From Streptomyces sp. NBC_00464 (GTDB taxonomy: Bacteria; Actinomycetota; Actinomycetes; Streptomycetales; Streptomycetaceae): DNA of 64,000 bases. Below the pieces are notes generated by a model. It made no database searches and had not been told where the DNA came from. It saw only the letters and a program-made list of their open reading frames with translations. Positions 7,708-16,529 of this stretch are shown here, piece by piece. Made by a program: the position numbers and the translations under genes. Numbering within the stretch: position 1 is the first letter of the stretch; every line of letters starts with the position of its first letter. The stretch lies in assembly GCF_036013915.1 (NCBI RefSeq), contig NZ_CP107899.1, positions 3,844,001 through 3,908,000 on the forward strand, given 5' to 3'.

Positions 7708-10551
7708 TCACCCGGCGCGCCGGGCCAGCGTCAGCCGGGAGCGGGTGAGCGCCGCCGCCAGCACCCCGGCCAGCAGCGGGACGACCACGGCCAGCAAGCC
7801 GATGGTCGCCCAGGGCAGCACGATCGGCGTGAAGGCGGACTCCATGGGCTCCTCCCGCATCGCGGCCATCGAGTTGCGCAGGTCGACCATGCGCAGTGCC
7901 ACCGCCGGAATCAGCCCCGCCGCGGTGCCCAGCAGCACCCCGGTGAGCGCCACCACCAGGCACTGGAAGCCCGAAAGCGTCCGCCGCACCCGCGGGGGTG
8001 CGCCGACCGCGCTCAGTGTGGTGAGGTCGGCCTCCGCGTCGGCCTTGGCGAGGCCGGTGGTGATGGCGGCCGCACCCAGGGTCACCACACCGGCGAACAG
8101 GGTGAGGATCAGCAGAATGATGTTCTCCCGGTCGCCGGGGCCGCGTTCGGTCTGGAGCCAGAGCCCGCCGCCGGCCTGGTCGATGGCGGCCGAGACGCGC
8201 TGCTCCTCGGCGTCCGACGGCGGGTGCGGGACGGCGTACACACTGCCGGACGGCTCGGTGTGCAGGCCGAGCCGCTCGGCGGTCCGCTGGGGAAGGATCA
8301 TGCGGATGCCGGGGGTGGCGGCGTACTCGGCAGGCGCGACATACACCTTGATCCGGTCCGTGGACGTGCGGGCCGGACCCGGGTGCAGCTCGCGGTTCTT
8401 CTTGTCCTTGGCGTTGTACGTGTGGACGGCCTTGAGCGTGATCTCGCCGTTCTTCGCGTACGCCTGGTTCAGCAGGACGGGGGTGCCGGCCTTCAGCGCT
8501 TCGGCCGCCGCGGGGTCGTCGAGCTTCGCGTAGGTACGGAGCAGTTCCGGGCCGCCCACGACGATGTTGTTCGACTCCGAGCTGAAACTGCCCGAGGAGA
8601 TGTACTCGTCCATGCAGGCGGGGGAGCGCATCATCTGCTGGTGCTCCTCCGCGGAGAGACGCGCGGCGAGCTCCTTGGCGCCCTTCGTGTTGAGCGGGCA
8701 TGTGTGGCCCTTGCCGGTGGGCTTGACCAGCTCCATGGTCCCGCAGCCGTTCTCCTCGTCGTAGTACACGCCGCAGTCGCTGCCCGCCCAGACCCGGGAG
8801 AAGTCGGCGTGACCGCCGGTCACCGCCATGTTCCGCTCGACGGACGCGCGGGCCAGCGGGAGACGCTCGGCCGACTTGGCGTCGTTGGCCGAGAGGACCA
8901 TCGTCCCCGAGGCCAGCATGGGCGTGTAGTCGTGGTCGGACTCGGCCAGACTGCTGGACATGTACGTCGCGATGGCCACCGAGCCCGCGACGGCCGCCAT
9001 CACGGCGGCGACAGCGGGAGCGGTGCGGCCTCGGTTGCGGGCGGCGTCGCGCAGCGCCATCCGTGGCGAGAGCGGCAGCCTGCGGCCGAGCCGGCCCAGC
9101 AGGCCGACGATCACCGGAATGCAGGCGAGCAGCCCGAGTTCGGCGACGACCGAGCCGCCGGAGACCAGCGTGGAGGAGCCGCTGGTACCGCCGTAGACGG
9201 CGACGGCGATGCCGAGCGCCAGCACACAGGCGCCCACGGTGGGCAGCACCCGGGAGCTGCGGCGCACGCCGCGCCGTCCGGTGAGCGATTCCAGTACGGA
9301 CTGCCGGGCGGCCACGATCGCCGGGGCGAACGCCGCGAGGAGCCCGGTGACCAGGCCGAGTGCGGCGATGACGAGGAGCTCCGCCGGCTTCAGGACCAGG
9401 GAGCCGAAGCGCTGCCCGGCCCAGCCCTCGATCATCGGCCGGAAGGCCACCGTGAGCAGCAGCCCGGCGGCGACGCCGGTGACCGCCCCGATCGCGCCGA
9501 GCACCAGCCCGCCGGAGAGCACGACGGCGCGTACGTGGCGCCGGTCGCCCCCGCAGGTGCCGACGAGGCCGAGCTGACGGCGTGAGCGGCGCGCGCCGAC
9601 GGCGAAGGCCGGTCCGGCGAGCAGGACGATCTCCAGGAGCGCCATGGCGACCACGGTGACGACGGCCGCGCTCGCCTCGCCGGAGTCGTTCGAGTAGTAG
9701 CTGGTACCCGACTGCGCCATCGGGACCTCGGAGTCCGGCGGCGGGTCCAGGACCACCTGGCGGGACACGACGAGGGCGCCGGCCTTGTTGGCCGCGAGCA
9801 CGTCGCCCCAGCCGATTCCGGCCCCGCCGGACCCCTTGACCAGCCACTCGGCCGAGCCGGTGTTGGGCGGCAGCACCTTCTTGTCGTGGTCGGCCGCGGC
9901 CTGCCACGGGGCGATGACGGAGCCCGGATCGGCGTACAGCCGCTGCGCCTTCAGGTCGTCGGGCTCCTCGACCACACCGGTGATGGTGTACGTGCGGCCG
10001 GCGCTTCTCACCGTGGTGCGGGAGCCGATGTGCAGCCCGGCGGAGTCCAGGAACGGCTTGGTCGCCGCCATCTCACCGGTGCCGCCCGGGAACTCGCCCT
10101 CGACCAGGTCGACCTTGCCGCGGGCCATCGGGTCCGAGGTCCGGAACTCCACGATGTCGGTGTTGGTGAGTCCGTACGCGGTCGTGACGCTCGCGGGCAC
10201 GGACCGGATGCTGATCGCCCGCGCGCTCCCGGGGAAGGCGGTGCGCATGTCGATCGGCGGGACGTCGCCCTCGGGCGCCGTGTCACCGGCGATGTCGTAC
10301 GAGTTCCCGTCGGGCATCTGCTGCAGCGGCCCCATGCCCGGGTCGCTGAACAGTGCGTCGGCCGACCCCATCCGCGCGGTCAGCTGCTCGGCCTCGGTGT
10401 TGTCGGCACTGCGGTACGTGACGTCCGCGGCCGTCACCCCGAGCACCGGCAGCGCGATCATCGCGACCACCAGGGCGCTGCGGCCCTTCGCCCGCATGGC
10501 GTCGCGGCGGGCAATCCGGAGGGCGGCGCGCCACCCTGTGAAGGGGCTCAC
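7708..10551 (-). CDS. ABC transporter permease, FtsX/MacB type
   Basis: This 947-residue integral membrane protein has an N-terminal TM helix (about 25-45), a large extracytoplasmic domain (about 45-300), a first group of TM helices (about 300-420), further TM helices near 440-540, a second extracellular domain (about 545-820) and three C-terminal helices. This is the duplicated FtsX architecture of actinobacterial exporters. It pairs with the adjacent ATPase, and their genes overlap by four bases (ATGA). FtsX/MacB systems move peptides, antibiotics or lipoproteins or transmit force to periplasmic enzymes. The substrate here cannot be read from sequence. Expression is probably controlled by the upstream PadR repressor. 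Confidence 0.88.
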   Translation of the reverse strand: MSPFTGWRAALRIARRDAMRAKGRSALVVAMIALPVLGVTAADVTYRSADNTEAEQLTARMGSADALFSDPGMGPLQQMPDGNSYDIAGDTAPEGDVPPIDMRTAFPGSARAISIRSVPASVTTAYGLTNTDIVEFRTSDPMARGKVDLVEGEFPGGTGEMAATKPFLDSAGLHIGSRTTVRSAGRTYTITGVVEEPDDLKAQRLYADPGSVIAPWQAAADHDKKVLPPNTGSAEWLVKGSGGAGIGWGDVLAANKAGALVVSRQVVLDPPPDSEVPMAQSGTSYYSNDSGEASAAVVTVVAMALLEIVLLAGPAFAVGARRSRRQLGLVGTCGGDRRHVRAVVLSGGLVLGAIGAVTGVAAGLLLTVAFRPMIEGWAGQRFGSLVLKPAELLVIAALGLVTGLLAAFAPAIVAARQSVLESLTGRRGVRRSSRVLPTVGACVLALGIAVAVYGGTSGSSTLVSGGSVVAELGLLACIPVIVGLLGRLGRRLPLSPRMALRDAARNRGRTAPAVAAVMAAVAGSVAIATYMSSSLAESDHDYTPMLASGTMVLSANDAKSAERLPLARASVERNMAVTGGHADFSRVWAGSDCGVYYDEENGCGTMELVKPTGKGHTCPLNTKGAKELAARLSAEEHQQMMRSPACMDEYISSGSFSSESNNIVVGGPELLRTYAKLDDPAAAEALKAGTPVLLNQAYAKNGEITLKAVHTYNAKDKKNRELHPGPARTSTDRIKVYVAPAEYAATPGIRMILPQRTAERLGLHTEPSGSVYAVPHPPSDAEEQRVSAAIDQAGGGLWLQTERGPGDRENIILLILTLFAGVVTLGAAAITTGLAKADAEADLTTLSAVGAPPRVRRTLSGFQCLVVALTGVLLGTAAGLIPAVALRMVDLRNSMAAMREEPMESAFTPIVLPWATIGLLAVVVPLLAGVLAAALTRSRLTLARRAG

Positions 10552-11315
10552 TCGGCGCTCCCGGCGGCCAGCAGCGAGTCGCTCCCGACGGTGAGGGTCT
10601 CGTCGACGATCGAACCGTCCCGCAGGAAGACCACCCGGTCCGCCCAGGCGGCGTACCGCGGTTCGTGCGTCACCATCACCCCGGCGGCGCCCTGGTCGCA
10701 GCGGTTGCGCAGCAGCGCGAGGACGGTCTCGCCGGTCTCGGAGTCGAGGGCACCGGTCGGTTCGTCGGCGAGCACCAGGCGTCGGTCCCCCACCAGCGCG
10801 CGGGCGATCGCGACGCGCTGCTGCTGGCCACCGGACATCTCGTCCGGGAAGCGGTCGGCGACTTCGAGGAGGTTCATCTCCTCCAGCGCGGTCCGGGCCT
10901 CCTTGCGGGCCTTGCGGACCGAGACACCGTCGAGTTCGCGCGGCAGGGCGACGTTCTCGGCGGCGGTCAGTGCGGGGATCAGGTTGTAGTCCTGGAAGAC
11001 GTAGCCGACGCTGCGGCGGCGCAGGGCGGCGATGCCCTTGCGGCCGAGCGTGGAGATGTCCTGGCCCTCGATGATGATCTGGCCGCCGGTCGCGGTGTCG
11101 AGACCGCCGGCAAGGGTCAGCAGGGTGGACTTGCCCGAGCCGGACGGGCCCATCACGGCGACGAGCTCACCGGGGTGCACCGCAAGGTTGATCCCGCGCA
11201 GGGCGTGCACCTCGGCGATTCCGGTGCCGTGGGTGCGGGTGAGATCACGGAGTTCGAGCACCGGAGCATCCACCGGCAGGGGCGGAGCGGCCGGGGACGG
11301 GATGTGCGGGGACAT
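10548..11315 (-). CDS. ABC transporter ATP-binding protein, MacB/LolD type
   Basis: The 255 residues show Walker A GPSGSGKST, Q-loop FQDYNL, signature SGGQQQRVAIARAL, Walker B LVLADEPTGALD and the H-loop TH (VMVTHEP). The sequence falls in the lipoprotein/antimicrobial-peptide exporter ATPase group and is the partner of the FtsX permease that follows with an ATGA overlap. It lies 84 bases downstream of padR on the same strand, so padR, ATPase and permease look like one transcription unit. A drug- or peptide-responsive export pump is the natural reading, which is inference. Confidence 0.92.
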   Translation of the reverse strand: MSPHIPSPAAPPLPVDAPVLELRDLTRTHGTGIAEVHALRGINLAVHPGELVAVMGPSGSGKSTLLTLAGGLDTATGGQIIIEGQDISTLGRKGIAALRRRSVGYVFQDYNLIPALTAAENVALPRELDGVSVRKARKEARTALEEMNLLEVADRFPDEMSGGQQQRVAIARALVGDRRLVLADEPTGALDSETGETVLALLRNRCDQGAAGVMVTHEPRYAAWADRVVFLRDGSIVDETLTVGSDSLLAAGSAE

Positions 11316-11399
11316 GACGGTGGGTTCCCCCTCGGAACGGTTCTGTGGTCGGTGTGCGGCGTGCGGCCGGGCCGTGGCTGAGCGACGTGGGACGCCGGC

Positions 11400-12011
11400 T
11401 CAGCGGCGGGCGCGGGGCCGGGAGGCGGCGCGTGCTCCGCTGCGCGGGGGCGCGGTCGCCTCGGGCTCCGTGGCGGCGGCCTCGGCGAGCCGGACCAGCC
11501 GGGACTCGCAGTGGTCCAGCCAGCGGGCCTCGGCCTCGGCCTGGAAGATCAGCTGTTCCAGTACGAGCAGCCAGGCGACCTCGTCGCGGTTGGCGGGCAC
11601 GTCGGTGAGTGCCTGCGCCTTGAGACGGGTGTAGTCCTGCATGGCCTTCACCGTGTGGTGGCGCTGGGACTGGATGACGGCCCGGATGTCGACCCCGGGG
11701 GCGCCGACGGCCATGGCGAGCTTGATGGCCAGTTCGTCGCGGGGCGGGCTGCTCCGGTCGACGGGTGTCTCGAACCAGGTACGCAGCTCGGTCCGTCCGT
11801 CGTCGCTGATGGAGTAGAGAGCGTGCCCCTGGTCGTCCTCGCCGTCCTGGACGACCAGGTTGTCGCGCTCCAGCCTGCTCAGCGTCGTGTACACCTGCCC
11901 GACGTTGAGCGGCCAGGTGGAGCCGGTGCGCGACTCGAACTCGGTGCGGAGCTGAGAGCCGTACCGAGGGCCTCGCTCCAGGAGGGCCAGCAGCCCGTGG
12001 CGGATCGACAT
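11400..12011 (-). CDS. PadR family transcriptional regulator
   Basis: This 203-residue PadR protein begins MSIRHGLLALLE. It has a winged helix through about residue 80, with the wing contacting DNA after VGQVYTTLSRLERDNLV, and a C-terminal helical dimerisation domain (about 90-180). The tail after 185 is Ala/Arg-rich. PadR proteins typically repress a neighbouring efflux system and release on ligand binding. The ATG at 12011 is favoured because the helix-turn-helix fold begins there and because an operator-like dyad sits on the start codon. The frame is open for 321 bases upstream, but that extension has no domain. Confidence 0.88.
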   Translation of the reverse strand: MSIRHGLLALLERGPRYGSQLRTEFESRTGSTWPLNVGQVYTTLSRLERDNLVVQDGEDDQGHALYSISDDGRTELRTWFETPVDRSSPPRDELAIKLAMAVGAPGVDIRAVIQSQRHHTVKAMQDYTRLKAQALTDVPANRDEVAWLLVLEQLIFQAEAEARWLDHCESRLVRLAEAAATEPEATAPPRSGARAASRPRARR

Positions 12012-12033
12012 ACTGAGTATGTATACCGAGTAT
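12010..12033. promoter_or_regulatory. Paired PadR-type operator dyads over the padR start
   Basis: ATACTGAGTAT (12010-12020) is a perfect 5-1-5 palindrome overlapping the start codon. ATACCGAGTAT (12023-12033) is a one-mismatch copy with centres 13 bases apart. The AT-rich character stands out from its surroundings and resembles PadR boxes (ATGT/ACAT-like dyads). Binding here would block transcription or translation start, giving autorepression. Confidence 0.6.
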
Positions 12034-12096
12034 GTTGATGAATGCAAGTCTCCGCGGACCGCTGCCGGGGCGGTCGCCCCCTCCGCCGCGCGGCGC

Positions 12097-12843
12097 TCAG
12101 CCGGAACGGCGCATACGGAAGGCGAGGAAGCCGATACCCATTCCGACCAGGGCGATTCCGGCACCGAGCGACACCTGCTGGACCTGCTCGACTGCCGGTC
12201 CCTCAAGGGCCTGCTGCGACATCCGGCCGGTTCCGGGGGATGTGCTCGTCTCCGGAGTGAAGGCCGGATCGGCGGCGGGCAGTGTCGCCGGCGGGTCCTT
12301 CTCGGCCTCGTCCTCGGCCTCGTCCAGGGCATCGGCCCGTGCGAGCTCCTTGGGTGTCATCGTCCTCCCGGGCCGCGGCCGCCCCTCCCCGGCGGGCCAC
12401 CCGGCCAACGGCGACCCGGCGCTGTCCGGACGCGGTGATCCGGCGCTGGGCGAAGGCGGTGCGGAGCCCGAGGGGGACCCCGGAGGGGAGGCCGTGGGTG
12501 CGGGGTGCGCGGGCGCGGCCGAGGGAGTGGCAGACGCGCCGGGGTGCGATGCGGAAGGGGCCACCGACGGCGAAACGTACGGCGGTACGGACGGCACAGG
12601 GGACACGAGCGGCACGGACGGAACAACGGACGGCGACCCGGATGCCGAAGGGGACGGCGACCCGGATGCCGGAATGGGGGACGGGAGGAGTGCCCTCGCC
12701 CCCACGGACGCGCCGCCCTGCGCAACGGAGGGCCCGGCATGCGCGGCCCCCGCACCCGTCATGGCCCCCAGTACCGCGGCTGCCGTCAGTGCCAGGCAGG
12801 CCGCGCACCTTGAGGGCCGTGAGGCGAGGTGTCCTGAAGCCAT
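12097..12843 (-). CDS. Secreted Pro/Ser-rich protein with C-terminal membrane anchor, unknown function
   Basis: I do not recognise a family. The 248 residues show an N-terminal signal peptide (hydrophobic stretch about 14-36, likely cleavage near AHA), a long Pro/Ser/Ala-rich extended region (about 50-160), a charged patch containing ARADALDEAEDEAEKD (about 165-182), and a C-terminal TM helix (about 222-242, LGAGIALVGMGIGFLAF) followed by the basic tail RMRRSG. This layout fits a cell-surface stalk anchored in the membrane. There is no LPxTG sorting signal. It lies downstream of the PASTA kinase gene on the same strand, which may indicate a functional link to cell-wall signalling. Confidence 0.7.
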   Translation of the reverse strand: MASGHLASRPSRCAACLALTAAAVLGAMTGAGAAHAGPSVAQGGASVGARALLPSPIPASGSPSPSASGSPSVVPSVPLVSPVPSVPPYVSPSVAPSASHPGASATPSAAPAHPAPTASPPGSPSGSAPPSPSAGSPRPDSAGSPLAGWPAGEGRPRPGRTMTPKELARADALDEAEDEAEKDPPATLPAADPAFTPETSTSPGTGRMSQQALEGPAVEQVQQVSLGAGIALVGMGIGFLAFRMRRSG

Positions 12844-12851
12844 GACGCCAG

Positions 12852-12865
12852 CGTCACATGTGACG
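12852..12865. promoter_or_regulatory. Perfect 14-bp palindrome upstream of the Pro-rich membrane protein
   Basis: CGTCACATGTGACG lies 8 bases before the start codon of the minus-strand gene ending at 12843. GACGC and GCGTC arms overlap it on one side. This is a likely operator, with no regulator identified. Confidence 0.45.
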
Positions 12866-12880
12866 GTATGTCCGGCATCT

Positions 12881-12950
12881 CAGGTGATGCGGACGGATGG
12901 CGTCCCAGGTGATGCGGACGGATGGCGTCCCAGGCGATGCGGACGGACGT
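12881..12950. repeat. 25-bp tandem repeat, 2.8 copies
   Basis: The unit starting CAGGTGATGCGGACGG is present at 12881-12905 and identically at 12906-12930, with a degenerate third copy at 12931-12950. It lies in the intergenic region between the PASTA kinase stop and the Pro-rich protein start. Confidence 0.85.
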
Positions 12951-12969
12951 ACGGGGCCGAGCCGCACCC

Positions 12970-14622
12970 CTACGCCGGGTCGCCCGTCGCGATACGCAGC
13001 TCGAAGTGGGCGCCCACCTTGGACACGGCGGTTCCGGACGTGGGGAACTGGTCGATGACCTGGTCCTCCGCGTACGCGTTCCCGGGGACCTTGATCTGCT
13101 TGATGGTCCAGCCGGCCGCGTCCGCGCAGGCGCGCACCGAGAGGATGTCCTTGTAGAGGAAGCTCGGGGCGTCGACCTTGTTCGGGTCGTCGTCGTCCTC
13201 GTACGCGTCCGTGCACTTGTCGGTGTCAATCGTCCGGTTCCGCTCCGGATCCTTGTGGTCAACGGCCGGGGACTCGCTCGACGAGGCGTCGGTGCCGCCC
13301 TTGCCCGGGTCGTCGTCCTTCAGCGCGAGCGCCGTGATCAGGCCGCCGATCGCGATCAGGGCGACCACGATCGAGCCGACGATCACCGGCATGTTCCGCT
13401 GGGAGCCGCCGCCCGAGGACGGGGCATGCGTCTGCGGCGAGACCGTGTACGGAGTCGGGGCATGCTGCTGCATCGGCGACATCGCCGCCGGCGTCTGGTA
13501 CGCCGGAGCCGACTGCGGATACCCGTACGACGGTGCCGGGGTGGGCGCCGGCGTCGGCACGCCGTAGGGGCCGGGCTGCTGCTGCGACTGGTAGGGGCCC
13601 GGCTGGTACGGCGTCTGGACGTTCGGCGCCGGGGTGGACTGGTCGACCGGCGGGAAGACGGCCGAGCCGACCCCCGAGCCGCTGTTCGACGGTGCGCCCG
13701 TGCCGCTGACGATCACGGGGGCGCCCGTCTGCCCGCTCGCGTTCAGCACGCGCGCGATCTCGTCCTGCATCGCGGCGGCGCTCGGGAAGCGCTCGTTGGG
13801 GTTCTTCTTCAGGGCGCGGGCGACGAGGGCGTCCATCGCCGGGGTGATCGACCGGTTGATGGTGGAGGGGGCGACCGGCTCCTCCTGCACATGCGCGTAC
13901 GCGATGGCGAGCGGGGAGTCCGCGTCGAAGGGGATACGGCCGGTCAGCAGCTGGAAGAGCATGATGCCGACGGAATACAGGTCGGAACGGGCGTCCACCC
14001 CACGGCCGAGGGCCTGTTCGGGGGAGAGGTACTGCGGGGTGCCGACGACCATGCCGGTCTGCGTCATCGACGTGACACCCGACTGCATGGCGCGGGCGAT
14101 GCCGAAGTCCATGACCTTCACGATGCCGCGCTTGGTCACCATCACGTTGCCGGGCTTGATGTCGCGGTGGACCAGGCCCATTTCGTGGCTGGTGTCCAGG
14201 GCGGCCAGCACGTCGGCCGTCACCTTGAGTGCCTTGTCGGCGGGCATCGCACCGTAGTTGCGGATGTCCGTCTGAAGGACGGAGCCGAGCGGCTGCCCCT
14301 CGACGTACTCCATGACGATGTACGGCATCAGCGCGCCGCCGAGCTCGTCCTCGCCGGTGTCGAAGACGGAGACGATGTTGGTGTGCTGGAGCTTGGCGAC
14401 CGCCTGGGCCTCGCGCCGGAAGCGCTCGCGGAACGACTGCTCGCGGCCGAGCTCCGTGTGGAGCGTCTTGATCGCGACCTGCCGGTCGAGAGCGGAGTCG
14501 TAAGCCAGATATACGGAGGCCATCCCGCCTTCGCCCAGCAGATCACGCAGCTGGTAGCGGCCACCGGCGACCGAACCGCCCGCGTAGCGACCCTGGGCAC
14601 CCTGTGCGCCGTCCTGGCTCAT
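12970..14622 (-). CDS. Membrane Ser/Thr protein kinase with one PASTA domain
   Basis: This 550-residue PknB-type kinase has its domain at about 22-290, with catalytic Lys52, HRDIKPGNV (HRD 152-154) and MDFG (DFG 172-174). A Pro/Gln-rich juxtamembrane region (about 300-405), one TM helix (411-434) and a single C-terminal PASTA-like domain outside the cell (about 482-546) follow. PASTA domains bind peptidoglycan fragments or lipid II. The main actinobacterial PknB normally carries four, so this is a secondary kinase. The divergent neighbour at 14918 is a related kinase without PASTA. Targets are not visible from sequence. Confidence 0.92.
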   Translation of the reverse strand: MSQDGAQGAQGRYAGGSVAGGRYQLRDLLGEGGMASVYLAYDSALDRQVAIKTLHTELGREQSFRERFRREAQAVAKLQHTNIVSVFDTGEDELGGALMPYIVMEYVEGQPLGSVLQTDIRNYGAMPADKALKVTADVLAALDTSHEMGLVHRDIKPGNVMVTKRGIVKVMDFGIARAMQSGVTSMTQTGMVVGTPQYLSPEQALGRGVDARSDLYSVGIMLFQLLTGRIPFDADSPLAIAYAHVQEEPVAPSTINRSITPAMDALVARALKKNPNERFPSAAAMQDEIARVLNASGQTGAPVIVSGTGAPSNSGSGVGSAVFPPVDQSTPAPNVQTPYQPGPYQSQQQPGPYGVPTPAPTPAPSYGYPQSAPAYQTPAAMSPMQQHAPTPYTVSPQTHAPSSGGGSQRNMPVIVGSIVVALIAIGGLITALALKDDDPGKGGTDASSSESPAVDHKDPERNRTIDTDKCTDAYEDDDDPNKVDAPSFLYKDILSVRACADAAGWTIKQIKVPGNAYAEDQVIDQFPTSGTAVSKVGAHFELRIATGDPA

Positions 14623-14917
14623 GACTTGCTTCCCCCTAGGGCCGCGCGACCGCGCGAAGATCCGTATTACTGGCCAAGTCTGCCCGAGGGGTACGACACG
14701 TCAAGCCAGGTGCCCGTTCCGTGACCCTACGCACAAGAAGCGTCTCGGAAGCGTTACAGGAACCGCATCGAATTTGCGTGTGGGGCACGCCAGCCGGTTG
14801 GATGGCCCGTCCCTCTCGGAAACGGTGTGTCCGACGAAGGCTGTAGCGTGACGTGGCAATGCAGCAAGGCACCGTGAGAACCCGCGGACGCGCGGACAGA
14901 AACGACGGCGAGGACTG
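14623..14917. promoter_or_regulatory. Divergent promoter region between two kinase genes
   Basis: The 295-base intergenic region holds no open frame of note. The motif TCTCGGAARCG occurs twice in direct orientation (14743-14753 and 14814-14824). A GAGGA ribosome-binding site precedes the ATG at 14918. Confidence 0.5.
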
Positions 14918-16522
14918 ATGGCACCCGAACCCGAAGCAAACGGCGGCGGAGTTCCGGATGGCACCGACGCCTGGGGCATCGGCGGTGTCGTCGGCGACGG
15001 ACGCTACCGGCTGACCGGCCGCCTGGGCCGGGGCGGCATGGCCGAGGTCTTCGCGGCCGAGGACGTCCGGCTGGGACGTACGGTCGCGGTGAAACTGCTG
15101 CGCTCCGATCTTGCCGAGGACCCGGTCTCCAAGGCCCGGTTCACGCGTGAGGCGCAGTCGGTCGCCGGCCTCAACCACCATGCGGTGGTGGCGGTGTACG
15201 ACTCCGGCGAGGACACCGTGGCCGGTCAGACGGTCCCGTACATCGTCATGGAGCTCGTCGAGGGCCGCACCATCCGTGACCTGCTGCTCAATGCCGAGGC
15301 CCCGCCTCCGGAGCAGGCGTTGATCATCGTCTCCGGGGTGCTGGAGGCGTTGGCCTACTCACACCAGCACGGAATCGTGCACCGGGACATCAAGCCGGCC
15401 AACGTGATCATCACGCACTCCGGCGCGGTCAAGGTGATGGACTTCGGCATCGCCCGTGCGCTGCACGGCGCCCAGTCGACGATGACCCAGACCGGCATGG
15501 TCATGGGGACGCCGCAGTACCTCTCCCCCGAGCAGGCGCTGGGCAAGGCCGTCGACCACCGCTCCGACCTCTACGCCACCGGCTGTCTGCTGTACGAACT
15601 CCTCGCACTGCGGCCCCCGTTCACGGGCGAAACGCCACTCTCCGTTGTATATCAGCACGTTCAGGACATTCCGGTCCCGCCATCGGAGGTCTCGCAGGGG
15701 GCGGTGCCGCCGGAGCTCGACGGGCTCGTCATGCGCTCGCTCGCGAAGGACCCGGACGACCGGTTCCAGAGCGCCGAGGAGATGCGCGGACTGGTTCAGT
15801 ACAGCCTGCAGATGCTCCAGGTGCAGGGCGGTCACACCGGTACGTGGAACACGGGCCCCGTCGTGATGAACGACGGCTCGGGCACCCCGCCCCGGGGCAT
15901 GACCGGCTCCACCCGCGCGATGGGTGGCTACCAGCAGTACGGGGACACCTCGCAGGGCCCGATCCTGCCGCCGATGAACCCGGACGACGGGGGTTACGAC
16001 GGCGGCAGCACCCGGCAGGGCGGTGGCGGCCGCGGCAAGATGTGGCTGTTCGTCGTGCTCGCCCTGATCGCGATCGGTGTGGGTGTCGCCTTCGCGGTCA
16101 ACGCGGCGAAGGGCGACGGCGGGAAGCACGAGGCGCCGCCCGCCTCGACGTCCAGCGAGCCCTCTCCGACGAAGACGTCGGCCTCGCCGACCGACGAGGA
16201 GACGACGCAGGACACCGAACAGCCGGGGAACTCCACGGGCGATCAGCAGGAGACGCCCGAACAGCCTTCGTACACCCCGTCGTACACCCCGAGCGAGTCG
16301 GTCGAGCCGACGCCCAGTGCCACTCCGACCGAGACGGCCACGGAGGGCACGGCGGTGGACGGGGGCACGAACAACGGGGGTACGGGCAACGAGACGCCGC
16401 CCCCGACCGACCCGACGACCGATCCGGGCACCGACGCGGGCGCCGACGCGGGCGCGGACGCCGGCGCGGACGCCGGGAACACCGCCGCCGGAGCCACCGA
16501 GGGCACCGGCACCACTCCGTAA
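14918..16522 (+). CDS. Membrane Ser/Thr protein kinase without PASTA domain
   Basis: In these 534 residues the kinase domain spans about 28-290 (GRGGMAEVFAAED glycine loop, Lys59, HRDIKPANV with HRD 155-157, MDFG with DFG 175-177, TQTGMVMGTPQYLSPE activation segment). A single TM helix lies near 374-394. The outside part is only a Thr/Pro/Glu-rich tail ending in Asp-Ala-Gly repeats, with no sensor domain. The activation-loop TMTQTGM motif is shared with the divergent kinase at 12970-14622, so the two may cross-phosphorylate or respond to a common process. ATG 14918 has a GAGGA box. Confidence 0.92.
   Translation: MAPEPEANGGGVPDGTDAWGIGGVVGDGRYRLTGRLGRGGMAEVFAAEDVRLGRTVAVKLLRSDLAEDPVSKARFTREAQSVAGLNHHAVVAVYDSGEDTVAGQTVPYIVMELVEGRTIRDLLLNAEAPPPEQALIIVSGVLEALAYSHQHGIVHRDIKPANVIITHSGAVKVMDFGIARALHGAQSTMTQTGMVMGTPQYLSPEQALGKAVDHRSDLYATGCLLYELLALRPPFTGETPLSVVYQHVQDIPVPPSEVSQGAVPPELDGLVMRSLAKDPDDRFQSAEEMRGLVQYSLQMLQVQGGHTGTWNTGPVVMNDGSGTPPRGMTGSTRAMGGYQQYGDTSQGPILPPMNPDDGGYDGGSTRQGGGGRGKMWLFVVLALIAIGVGVAFAVNAAKGDGGKHEAPPASTSSEPSPTKTSASPTDEETTQDTEQPGNSTGDQQETPEQPSYTPSYTPSESVEPTPSATPTETATEGTAVDGGTNNGGTGNETPPPTDPTTDPGTDAGADAGADAGADAGNTAAGATEGTGTTP
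16436..16484 (+). repeat. GACGCNGGCGC-type tandem repeat in kinase tail
   Basis: Near-identical units code repeated Asp-Ala-Gly-Ala in the extracellular tail of the kinase. Confidence 0.7.
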
Positions 16523-16529
16523 CACGCGC

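Noticed and set aside
12881..12950. CRISPR array
   Set aside because: The repeats are directly adjacent without spacers, so this is a simple tandem repeat.
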